From Actinomycetota bacterium (GTDB taxonomy: Bacteria; Actinomycetota; Actinomycetes; Streptosporangiales; Streptosporangiaceae): DNA of 7,527 nt. Below the pieces are notes generated by a model. The model saw only the letters and a list, made by a program, of their open reading frames with translations. It was not told where the DNA came from and ran no database searches. The DNA is taken from contig PMST01000507.1 of NCBI GenBank assembly GCA_003168295.1, positions 6,735-14,261 on the forward strand, in the 5' to 3' direction. Shown one piece after another: positions 1-6,203 of the stretch (its first letter is position 1; each line of letters starts with the position of its first letter). The position numbers were made by a program, and so were the translations under genes.

Positions 1-700
1 GATGCCCGCCACGTCGCGCAGCATGCCGGTCGACGTTGACGTCGCCGCGGATGGTGAGGTTGGGCCGCCGGCGCACCTCCGCGGTCAGGTAGACCAGCGC
101 CGCGTTCTGCCGGACTCCGTCCACCACGTTGACCGGGTAGCCATCGGCGCCGTTTTGCTCGGCACCGTTGAAGTCGTGCACCCGCTTGAACCCGTGCGCG
201 ACCGCCGCCTCGACGAATCCCCGCAGCGAAGGCGTCAGCTCGTCGTCGGTCCGCTGCCGTACCGGCAGCGGACCCGTCCGCCCGTGGTAGGCGTCGTCAC
301 CGGTGGGAGTGTTCTCCAGCAGCTTGAAGGCCGGGAGCACGTCGGCGAACGACCAGCCCTCGGCGCCGTGCTCGCCCCACTTGGCGAAGTCAGCGGGGCG
401 CGCTCGGACCGCGACGCCCGCGTTCACCGCGGAACTGCCGCCGAGCACCTTGCCCCGCGGGGTCGGGATCCGCGGCGTCTGGTCGCTGCCTCGCGAGGTA
501 TAGCCCCAGTCGTGATCCGGGTCCGCGATCCGGCTGGCGTCCAGCAGCGGGGGCGGATAGGCGTCGGGGGCGTAAGCGTGGCCGGCCTCAAGCAGCAGGA
601 CCGTTCGCGCGGAATCCTGGCTCAGGCGGCCCGCGAGGACCGCGCCAGCGGAACCGCCGCCAACGACAATCACGTCGGCGGTCTCGGCCGTGTCGGACAT
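1..700 (-). CDS. GMC-family FAD-dependent oxidoreductase (N-terminal part, runs off left edge)
   Basis: Glucose-methanol-choline (GMC) oxidoreductases oxidise alcohols or related substrates with FAD in the cytoplasm; the substrate cannot be told here. 233 codons are visible of a family that usually has 500-550. The N-terminal Rossmann FAD motif is clear (VVGGGSAG, residues 12-19), followed by the ribose-binding acidic residue in LLLEAG (Glu38). The GMC signature 1 lies around residues 82-110 (RGKVLGGSSAVN and the following ARPADFAKWGE). The ATG at 698-700 is chosen because AAGGAG (707-712, minus strand) sits 6 nt upstream. The gene lies 28 bp after the stop of the hydroxylase on the same strand, so the two are probably one operon. 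Something is odd at the edge: below about position 28 the frame loses its G/C-ending codons and reads as an Arg/His-rich string, while the neighbouring frame looks coding (see findings). The catalytic C-terminal His/Asn region lies outside the window. The family call is sure; the substrate is unknown. Confidence 0.9.
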   Translation of the reverse strand, partial: MSDTAETADVIVVGGGSAGAVLAGRLSQDSARTVLLLEAGHAYAPDAYPPPLLDASRIADPDHDWGYTSRGSDQTPRIPTPRGKVLGGSSAVNAGVAVRARPADFAKWGEHGAEGWSFADVLPAFKLLENTPTGDDAYHGRTGPLPVRQRTDDELTPSLRGFVEAAVAHGFKRVHDFNGAEQNGADGYPVNVVDGVRQNAALVYLTAEVRRRPNLTIRGDVNVDRHAARRGGH

Positions 701-728
701 GCCAATCTCCTTGTGTCGCGGTTGACGT

Positions 729-2492
729 TCAGCCTGGCTGTCCCAGTGCCTGCTCGATGACGGCGGGAAGCTGCCGCGCGCTGTCCGGGGTGTGCCGCAT
801 CGACCGCCAGGCCACATGCCGGTCCGGCCGCACCAGGACACAGCCGGTGGTCTCCACCTCCCGCAAACAAGCCCACTCCCCGTAGGGGTCCGTCACCCCG
901 TCCCGCCCTCCGATGACATGGACCGTGACGGGTACCCCCGCGAGCGCCGAGGCTTCCGCCGCCGCGTCCGCCCACGCCTCGCCGCCCACCCCGGTGAGCA
1001 GCGCGAAGCCCAGGTCGTCGACGAGGTCGAGCGAGGAAACCGGGACGCCGTCGCGTTCGAGCCGGGCGTGCGGGACGCGGGCGCCGGGACGGGTGGTCGC
1101 CTGGTAATACAGCTGGGGGTCGCGCACGGGGGTGGGGTCCGGGCTGCCGTCGTCGACGATGGCAGCGCTCTGATAGCGGTACCCAAGCTCGACGCCGTGG
1201 GCGTTGAACTGGTAGTTGCTCAGCTCGATCGCCTTGCGCAGCGCGTCCCGGCGCTCGTCTCCGGCCGGCCCCGGCTCGTACAAGGTGTTGAGGGCGGCCC
1301 AGCCCGCCTCGGCGGCCTGACCCGGCTCGAACCCGAGGGCGGCCTCGACCGCGGCCCCTTCCTGCAGGCTGGTGATGGCGCGCTGGACGCCCCGCGCCCC
1401 GACCGGCTGTCGTTCCGCCGAGTAGCTGTCCAGCAGGGCGCCCCCCGCCCGCCCGGCCAGGACGAGAGCCAGCTTCCAGCCGAGGTTGTACGCGTCCGCG
1501 ATGGACATGTTGAGCCCCAGGCCGTTGGTCGGCGGGTGCCGGTGCACCGCGTCGCCCATGCAGAACACCCGCCCCGCGGAGTAGGCCGGCGCGATCTGCG
1601 CCCGCACCTGCCATCCGGCCACGCCGAGGATCTCGGCGTCGACCTTCTCGCCCACCAGGGCGTGTATCCGTTCCGTCAGCTCACCCTCGCTCATCGCGTC
1701 CAGCGACACTTGCGCCGGGTCGTACATGAAGGCCAGCACGAACTCGGTGAACGGCTTGTGGCAGATCAGCGTGCCGAGCCGGAGCGGCGGCAGCGGCCCC
1801 GGCATCACGTTCCAGGTCAGGACCCCGGGGCGGTACGCCAGGTACGGGGACAGGTCGGCCCGGAACCAGATGTTCGCCGCCCGGGCCAGATCATCAGGCC
1901 CCTCGACGGTCAGCCCGGCCTGGCCGAGGACCCGGCTGCGGGCGCCGTCGGCGCCCACCACGTACTGCGACCGCACGGTCAGCGTGGCCTCTGCGTCGCG
2001 CTCGCGGACGACGCTGGTGACGCTGTCCTGATCTTGCGTGAGGTGGCTGAACTCCCACCCGAACCTGATGTCGGCGCCCATCTCCCTGGCGGCTTCCAGC
2101 AGCATCGGTTCCAGCACGGTCTGCGGGCAGTTCGCCATCGGCTCCGGACTGGCCGCGCGGTAGTCGGCGGCCCGCTCCGCGCTGGTTCCCCACGTTTCCG
2201 ACCGGGCCACCTCCAGGTCCGCCAGCGTGGTCACCCACAGGTTGTTGGCCATCAGGTGCTGCGGCGTGGCGACCGCGTGGAACCGGTCGCTGATCCCCAG
2301 GTGCCGGAGGATCTCGACCGTGCGCTGGTTGATGATGTGCGCGCGCGGCGTGTGGGCGGTGCCCCGGTGCCGCTCGACCAGCAGGTGCTCGACGCCGTAC
2401 CGCGACAAGGCGGCGGACAGGGCCAGCCCAGCCGGCCCGGCCCCGACGATCAGCACGGGCACCTCGACAGTTGATGAACCGGGAATCGACAT
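729..2492 (-). CDS. FAD-dependent aromatic (phenol-type) hydroxylase, TfdB/PheA family
   Basis: Predicted single-component flavoprotein monooxygenase that would use NAD(P)H and O2 to hydroxylate a phenolic or other aromatic ring in the cytoplasm. The 587-residue length matches 2,4-dichlorophenol 6-monooxygenase-like proteins (about 590-600). Visible motifs in order: GAGPAG Rossmann motif (17-22) with Glu40; the GADGARS NAD(P)H/FAD motif (180-186); the second FAD motif FCMGDAVHRHPP (310-321, Asp314) followed by NGLGLNMSIADAYNLGWKLA. A segment like NAHGVELGYRY (430-440) and RDPQLYYQATTRPGARVPH (457-475) is typical of the TfdB branch. A C-terminal thioredoxin-like domain covers about 480-587. 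The ATG at 2490-2492 is preferred because GGAGG-type Shine-Dalgarno sequence (2498-2503) precedes it and the FAD motif then starts at residue 17. An upstream in-frame ATG at 2594 would add 34 residues encoded by the tandem repeat and is unlikely. It is the first gene of a probable operon with the GMC gene and is divergent from the GntR gene. The exact substrate is not determinable. Confidence 0.9.
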   Translation of the reverse strand: MSIPGSSTVEVPVLIVGAGPAGLALSAALSRYGVEHLLVERHRGTAHTPRAHIINQRTVEILRHLGISDRFHAVATPQHLMANNLWVTTLADLEVARSETWGTSAERAADYRAASPEPMANCPQTVLEPMLLEAAREMGADIRFGWEFSHLTQDQDSVTSVVRERDAEATLTVRSQYVVGADGARSRVLGQAGLTVEGPDDLARAANIWFRADLSPYLAYRPGVLTWNVMPGPLPPLRLGTLICHKPFTEFVLAFMYDPAQVSLDAMSEGELTERIHALVGEKVDAEILGVAGWQVRAQIAPAYSAGRVFCMGDAVHRHPPTNGLGLNMSIADAYNLGWKLALVLAGRAGGALLDSYSAERQPVGARGVQRAITSLQEGAAVEAALGFEPGQAAEAGWAALNTLYEPGPAGDERRDALRKAIELSNYQFNAHGVELGYRYQSAAIVDDGSPDPTPVRDPQLYYQATTRPGARVPHARLERDGVPVSSLDLVDDLGFALLTGVGGEAWADAAAEASALAGVPVTVHVIGGRDGVTDPYGEWACLREVETTGCVLVRPDRHVAWRSMRHTPDSARQLPAVIEQALGQPG

Positions 2493-2509
2493 GGGCCGCC
2501 TCCACCTCG

Positions 2510-2589
2510 GGGCATCACCCGCCGGGTGGTGCCGGACTCCTGCGTGCTCGGGCATCACCCGCCGGGTGGTGCCGGACTGCTGAGTGCCA
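2510..2589. repeat. two-copy 40-bp tandem repeat, each copy with an inverted repeat
   Basis: Copy 1 is 2510-2549 and copy 2 is 2550-2589. They match at 36 of 40 positions, and the first 29 bp are identical. Each copy contains a 10-bp inverted repeat with a 3-bp centre (2511-2533 and 2551-2573); the arms GGCATCACCC and GGGTGGTGCC differ from perfect symmetry at one position, which would be a G-U pair in plus-strand RNA and an A/C mismatch in minus-strand RNA. The array starts just upstream of the hydroxylase ribosome binding site, so it would lie in that gene's leader if transcription begins in the A+T-rich stretch to its right. It may be a pair of protein-binding sites, a leader hairpin pair, or a chance duplication. 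Confidence 0.85.
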
Positions 2590-2590
2590 G

Positions 2591-2655
2591 TCAATCAAGA
2601 AAGAATCGACAGAGCAACAACTTATCGAGATTTTTACTAGAAACCGTTATTCTGG
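2591..2655. promoter_or_regulatory. A+T-rich divergent promoter region between hydroxylase and GntR genes
   Basis: This 65-bp stretch is only about 35% G+C in an otherwise very G+C-rich window and lies between two divergently read genes, so it most likely carries both promoters. I could not find a convincing -35/-10 pair for either direction. A TATTCT hexamer at 2648-2653 is a possible -10 for the GntR gene; it would start transcription near 2660, next to an in-frame GTG, and no good -35 accompanies it. Confidence 0.5.
2604..2631 (+). promoter_or_regulatory. candidate operator copy 1, shared with the phaC upstream region
   Basis: This 28-bp segment matches 3482-3509 at 18 positions. The conserved parts are ATCGACA (2605-2611) and a second block, CAA then TATCGA then AT, with TATCGA at 2623-2628. 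The two blocks start 18 bp apart in both copies, and the middle is not conserved, which is the pattern expected of a two-block binding site. It lies between the divergent hydroxylase and GntR genes. That it is bound by the adjacent GntR protein is inference. Confidence 0.4.
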
Positions 2656-2671
2656 CGGAGTGGGCTATGCT

Positions 2672-3403
2672 GTGGACGTGACGACCACTCCCGCCACTCG
2701 TACCGAACAGGTGTACGAGATTCTCCGGGGCGAGCTGCTCAACGGCGGCCTGCACCCCGGCCAGAAGCTGAAGATGGTCGAGCTCACCGACCGATTCGGG
2801 GTCAGCCAGTCCGTCGTCCGGGAGGCGCTCACCCGGCTGACCGAGCAGGGCCTGCTGGTCTCCACGCCGCAGCGAGGCTTCCGGGTGCGCGACCTGTCGA
2901 TCGAGGACATCGCCGAGCTGACCGAGACCCGCATCCAGGTCGAATCGCTCGCCTTGCGCCTCGCGGTCGAGCGCGGCGACCTGCAGTGGGAGACTGGGAT
3001 CCTGGCCGGGCACCACCGGCTCGAGCGGACGCCGGTCACCCGGGACGACGGAACGGTCAGCGAGGACTGGGCCACTCAGCACCGCGACTTCCATCAGGCC
3101 CTGCTGACCGGCTGCGGCAACCGACGGCTCGAGTCGGTCGTCAACGCGCTCAGGGACAGCTCCGAGCTCTACCGCCGGTGGTACTGGGTGCTCGCCGACG
3201 ACCACCAGCGCGACCTGGCCCGCGAACACCGGCAGCTCAAGGAGTTCGCCCTCGCCCGCGACGCCAGTCAGGCCATCGAGGTGCTGACCGAACACATCGA
3301 CCGCGCTCCGTCCCTGCTGATCGCGTACGCCCGCGAGCACGGCGTGGACGACCTGAACCCGCGAGCCCCGCGAGCTCCGCAAGGCCAGGTTCAGCCCCTC
3401 TGA
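2672..3403 (+). CDS. GntR-family transcriptional regulator, FCD (FadR-like) subfamily
   Basis: Predicted cytoplasmic DNA-binding repressor or activator that responds to a small acid or CoA-type ligand. It has 243 residues, usual for the subfamily. A winged helix-turn-helix covers about residues 11-74 (TEQVYEILRGELLNG, then the recognition region FGVSQSVVREALTRLTEQGLL and the wing QRGFRVRD). The all-helical FCD ligand domain covers about 78-222. Likely metal-binding residues are His141 (in HRDFHQALL), His186 (EHRQL) and His207 (EHID); the position four before His141 is His137, where Asp or Asn is common. Three in-frame GTG codons compete (2660, 2672, 2678). 2672 is chosen because GGAG at 2657-2660 lies 11 nt before it, but 2678 is possible and no ATG in this frame precedes the HTH closely. 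It is divergent from the hydroxylase operon, the classic position of a local regulator, and is followed by phaC on the same strand after 144 bp. The effector is unknown. Confidence 0.9.
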   Translation: MDVTTTPATRTEQVYEILRGELLNGGLHPGQKLKMVELTDRFGVSQSVVREALTRLTEQGLLVSTPQRGFRVRDLSIEDIAELTETRIQVESLALRLAVERGDLQWETGILAGHHRLERTPVTRDDGTVSEDWATQHRDFHQALLTGCGNRRLESVVNALRDSSELYRRWYWVLADDHQRDLAREHRQLKEFALARDASQAIEVLTEHIDRAPSLLIAYAREHGVDDLNPRAPRAPQGQVQPL

Positions 3404-3412
3404 CGGCGCCCT

Positions 3413-3430
3413 GCCGGGCCGTCGCCCGGC
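3413..3430 (+). terminator. possible terminator hairpin after the GntR gene
   Basis: A perfect 7-bp stem (GCCGGGC, loop CGTC, GCCCGGC) starts 10 nt after the GntR stop codon. No T-run follows, so it is not a classical intrinsic terminator, though actinobacterial terminators often lack the T-run. The following gene has its own apparent promoter, which fits a transcription break here. Confidence 0.4.
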
Positions 3431-3466
3431 TAGGCCGTCGCCCGTCCGCACCGTCGCCCGCCCCCA
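3419..3466. repeat. three short tandem repeats, 16-bp period
   Basis: The 10-mer CCGTCGCCCG occurs at 3419-3428, 3435-3444 and 3451-3460, exactly 16 bp apart, with the 6 bp between copies not conserved. It follows the GntR stop and partly overlaps the hairpin at 3413-3430. The role is unknown; it could be a short slippage-derived repeat. Confidence 0.7.
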
Positions 3467-3471
3467 GCCGC

Positions 3472-3501
3472 TTGACTCTAGTATCGACAATAACTCAAAA
3501 T
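3472..3501 (+). promoter_or_regulatory. candidate sigma-70-type promoter of phaC
   Basis: TTGACT (3472-3477) resembles a -35 box and CAAAAT (3496-3501) a -10 box, with an 18-bp spacer. Transcription would start near 3508, giving a leader of about 40 nt that includes the GAGGAG ribosome binding site at 3536-3541. The sequence here turns abruptly A+T-rich. The -10 match is only four of six, so this is a moderate call. Confidence 0.4.
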
Positions 3502-3509
3502 ATCGATAT
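3482..3509 (+). promoter_or_regulatory. candidate operator copy 2, overlapping the phaC promoter
   Basis: This is the partner of 2604-2631. ATCGACA is at 3483-3489 and TATCGA at 3501-3506, with the same 18-bp offset between blocks. The second block is part of a perfect 10-bp palindrome, ATATCGATAT (3500-3509), and TATCGA occurs twice as a direct repeat 19 bp apart. The segment overlaps the proposed spacer and -10 box of phaC, so a bound protein would be expected to block transcription. Binding by the GntR protein is inferred from position only. Confidence 0.45.
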
Positions 3510-3547
3510 CCTGAGTAGGGCGGCTTTACCGATCCGAGGAGTGGCGC

Positions 3548-5251
3548 GTGACCAGTTCGGACGCGACGATGACCGACGGAACGGACGGGCCAGACGCGCC
3601 CGCCGAGTCGGTCGGCGGTGGTGAAGCGGTCGGGATGCCCTCGCTGCGCCAGGCCGCCCGCGGCTTGGCCGCGGCCCTGAGCCAGGGCACGACGGTGGCC
3701 CGGGAGACCAGCCGGCTGGGCGCGGAACTCACCCGCATCGCCCGGGGACGGTCCGACGTGGCCCCGGCCCAAGGCGACCGGCGCTTCACCGATCCGGCCT
3801 GGACGTCCAACCCGGCGTTCCGGATGGTCCAGCAGAGCTACCTCGCCTCGGCGCAGGCGCTGGACCAGATCGTCAAGGCCATGGGCGAAGGGCGCAACGG
3901 CACCATGCCCGAGCAGGCGCAGTTCGCGGCCAACATCGTGACCAGCGCCGCGGCACCGACGAACTTCCTGATGGGCAACCCGGCCGCACTCAAGCGCGCC
4001 TTCGAGACCGGCGGCATGAGCCTGGCCCGCGGCGCCCGCAACTTCGTCCACGACGTCCGCCACAACGGCGGAATGCCGTCGATGACCGAACCCGGCGCCT
4101 TCGAGGTGGGCCGGGACCTGGCGGTGACCCCCGGCGCCGTCGTCGCCCGGGACGCGGTCGCGGAGCTCCTCCAGTACACCCCGGCCACGGACCAGGTGTT
4201 CGGCCGCCCGGTCCTGGTCGTCCCGCCCCCCATCGGCCGGTTCTATTTCCTGGACCTGCGGCCCGGGCGCAGCTTCGTCGAGTACGCCGCCGGCCGCGGG
4301 CTGCAGACTTTCATGCTCAGCTGGCGGAACCCGACGGCCGCCCACGGCCAGTGGAACCTGGACAGCTACGCCGACGCGGTGTTGTCCGCCATCGACGCGG
4401 TCCGTGACATCACCGGCAGCCCGGATGTCAACCTGATCGGCTTTTGCGCAGGCGGCATCATCACCACCGCCCTGCTCAATCACCTGGCCGCCGCGCACGA
4501 CCACCGCGTGCACAGCATGTCCTACGCCGTCACCCTGCTGGACTTCGGCCTGCGCGCCCCGATCACCGCGTTCTCCGGGCGGGGCCTGATCGCCTTCGCC
4601 GGCCAGCGGTCGCGGCGCCAGGGCATCATCACCAGCAGGCAGATGGGCGCCGCCTTCACCTGGCTCCGCCCCGACGACCTGGTCTTCAACTACTGGGTGA
4701 ACAACTACCTGATGGGCGACAAGCCGCCGGCCTTCGACATCCTCGCCTGGAACGCGGACGGTACCAATCTTCCCGGCGCGCTGCACGCCCAGTTCCTGGA
4801 CATCTTCCGGGACAACCTGCTCGCCCGGCCCGGGCAGCTCAGCGTGCTCGGCATTCCGCTGAACCTGCATGACATCACCGTGCCGACCTTCGTCACCGGA
4901 GCCGTCAGCGATCACCTGACCCCGTGGAAGGGCTGCTACCGGACCACGCAGCTGCTCGGCGGCCCGTCCACCTTCGTGCTCAGCTACTCCGGGCACATCG
5001 CCAGCCTGGTGAACCCCCCGGGCAACCCCAAGGCGCACTACTGGACCGGCGGCGTACCCGGCGAAGACCCCGAGCAGTGGCTGGCCGGCGCGCAGAAACA
5101 GCCGGGCAGCTGGTGGCAGGCCTGGGCCGAGTGGGTCACGGCGCGGTCCGGCGACCGGCGGCCCCGGGCCGATCACCTGGGCAGCGAACGATACCCGGTC
5201 CTGTCGCCCGCGCCCGGACTCTACGTACGCGACATGCTGCCTACCCGCTGA
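3548..5251 (+). CDS. phaC: poly(3-hydroxyalkanoate) synthase, class II-like
   Basis: Polymerises (R)-3-hydroxyacyl-CoA into polyhydroxyalkanoate storage polyester at the granule surface, releasing CoA. It has 567 residues, as in class I/II synthases. The PhaC N-terminal domain begins near residue 80 (FTDPAWTSNPAFRMVQQSYL). The alpha/beta hydrolase core carries the lipase-like box GFCAGG (298-303) with nucleophile Cys300, then Asp455 (VSDHLTPW) and His483 (SGHIASLVNPP), so the catalytic triad is complete. The C-terminal stretch from GHIASLVNPPGNPK to SWWQAWAEW (522-529) resembles class II (Pseudomonas-type, medium-chain) synthases as I remember them, but chain-length preference cannot be read reliably. 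The start is GTG at 3548, with GAGGAG (3536-3541) 6 nt upstream. The first 75 residues are poorly conserved and Ala/Gly-rich. It has its own apparent promoter and no phaA, phaB, phasin or depolymerase beside it. Its 3' end overlaps the convergent monooxygenase gene by 11 bp. Confidence 0.95.
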   Translation: MTSSDATMTDGTDGPDAPAESVGGGEAVGMPSLRQAARGLAAALSQGTTVARETSRLGAELTRIARGRSDVAPAQGDRRFTDPAWTSNPAFRMVQQSYLASAQALDQIVKAMGEGRNGTMPEQAQFAANIVTSAAAPTNFLMGNPAALKRAFETGGMSLARGARNFVHDVRHNGGMPSMTEPGAFEVGRDLAVTPGAVVARDAVAELLQYTPATDQVFGRPVLVVPPPIGRFYFLDLRPGRSFVEYAAGRGLQTFMLSWRNPTAAHGQWNLDSYADAVLSAIDAVRDITGSPDVNLIGFCAGGIITTALLNHLAAAHDHRVHSMSYAVTLLDFGLRAPITAFSGRGLIAFAGQRSRRQGIITSRQMGAAFTWLRPDDLVFNYWVNNYLMGDKPPAFDILAWNADGTNLPGALHAQFLDIFRDNLLARPGQLSVLGIPLNLHDITVPTFVTGAVSDHLTPWKGCYRTTQLLGGPSTFVLSYSGHIASLVNPPGNPKAHYWTGGVPGEDPEQWLAGAQKQPGSWWQAWAEWVTARSGDRRPRADHLGSERYPVLSPAPGLYVRDMLPTR

Positions 5252-6203
5252 CGGCCGCGGCCAAGGTCGGGCGCAGGTCAGTCCCGGCGATGTTGGTGAT
5301 CATCGGGTTGGTGGCGCCCGCGGCCCGGTAGCGGGCCACGCCCGCCGCCACGTCCGCCGGTTTCCCGATGGCGCACAGGTCCTCGATGAACGCGTCGCTG
5401 ATCACGGCGCGCTGGGCCGCTACGCCGTCCGCCGCGTCGTAGGCCGCGATGTCGGCTTCGTAACCCGCCTGGGCGAACATGGCCCGGTAGAAGGGCAGCC
5501 CGAAGTAGCGGTGCAGCTCGGTTCGTATCCCGCCGTAGGCCACGGCGGGATCGTCGACGACCGCGCTCGGGATGGCGGCGACGACGTCGAAACCGGCCAG
5601 CTCCCGCCCGGCCCGCGCCCGGCCCGCCGCGATCTCTCGTATCACCACGTCAGAAACGTAGGAGGCGGGGCAGGCCCAGAGCACCACCCCGTCGGCGATC
5701 TCACCCGCCAGGCGCAGCATGGCGGGAGACAGCCCGGCCAGGTAAATCGGGATGTCGGCCCGGACCGCGAAGCCGTTGAACGCGAAGCTCGAGTTCCAGC
5801 GCACCCCGGCCGGCGGCTCGGCGCCCGCCAGCAGGGCCCGGACCAGCGCGACGTACTCGCGCATCTCGGCCACCGGGTTTCCGATGTCCTGCCCGTGCCA
5901 GCCGCCCATGGTGGCCCGGTGACCGGTGCCGAGGCCGAGCCGGAAGCGGCCGCCGGACAGGTCGTCGATGGTGGCGGCCGTCTGGGCCATCGAGGCGGGG
6001 GAGCGGTGGTGGATCGGCGCCACCGACGTGCCCAAGGTGACCGAAGGGGCGAGGTGCGCCAGCCCGGCGAGGGTGGTGAACGAATCGCGGGCGGCGATGT
6101 GCGAACAGTTGACCGAGTCGTAGCCGAGCTGATCGGCCAGCGCGGCGTGCTCGCGGACGGTGGCGATGTCGCCGGTCGTGGGGATCAGCACACTTGTCTT
6201 CAT
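5241..6203 (-). CDS. luciferase-like (LLM class) flavin/F420-dependent oxidoreductase
   Basis: A 320-residue single-domain TIM-barrel protein of the bacterial luciferase-like superfamily, whose members use FMN or coenzyme F420 for oxidation or reduction of small molecules. Typical segments are LGTSVAPIHHRSP (58-69), DLSGGRFRLGLGTGH (81-95), IPIYLAGLSPAMLRLAGEIADGVV (151-174) and a C-terminal KPADVAAGVARYRAAGA (281-297). Cofactor choice and substrate cannot be told from these motifs. The start is ATG at 6201-6203, where the N-terminal beta strand MKTSVLIPTTGD begins. No good Shine-Dalgarno is seen, but the ATG overlaps the TGA stop of the upstream ligase (ATGA), indicating translational coupling. 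A much longer reading of the same frame, from 6818, would run antisense-like through the ligase gene and is rejected. It ends with TAG inside the last codons of convergent phaC. Confidence 0.88.
   Translation of the reverse strand: MKTSVLIPTTGDIATVREHAALADQLGYDSVNCSHIAARDSFTTLAGLAHLAPSVTLGTSVAPIHHRSPASMAQTAATIDDLSGGRFRLGLGTGHRATMGGWHGQDIGNPVAEMREYVALVRALLAGAEPPAGVRWNSSFAFNGFAVRADIPIYLAGLSPAMLRLAGEIADGVVLWACPASYVSDVVIREIAAGRARAGRELAGFDVVAAIPSAVVDDPAVAYGGIRTELHRYFGLPFYRAMFAQAGYEADIAAYDAADGVAAQRAVISDAFIEDLCAIGKPADVAAGVARYRAAGATNPMITNIAGTDLRPTLAAAVSG

Noticed and set aside
792..2474. Long plus-strand open frame (560 codons) opposite the hydroxylase.
   Set aside because: The translated product is Arg/Pro/Gly/Val-rich with no domain I recognise, while the minus strand encodes an intact flavoprotein with all motifs.
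2483..2491. Third copy of GAATCGACA, as seen in the candidate operator at 2603-2611.
   Set aside because: Only the first block is present and it codes for the first residues of the hydroxylase; there is no second TATCGA block at the 18-bp offset, so it is probably chance.
2493..2594. Possible 34-residue N-terminal extension of the hydroxylase from an ATG at 2594.
   Set aside because: It is encoded by the tandem repeat, lacks family similarity, and the ATG at 2492 has a good Shine-Dalgarno and puts the FAD motif at the usual distance from the N terminus.
2591..5176. Very long open frame (861 codons) on the minus strand opposite the GntR and phaC genes.
   Set aside because: It is antisense to two well-supported genes, spans their intergenic gap, and its product is a low-complexity Gly/Val/Arg/Pro-rich string, typical of a shadow frame in G+C-rich DNA.
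5253..5262. Palindrome GGCCGCGGCC just after the phaC stop, considered as a terminator.
   Set aside because: It lies in the LLM coding sequence, has no loop and no T-run, and such palindromes are common in G+C-rich DNA.
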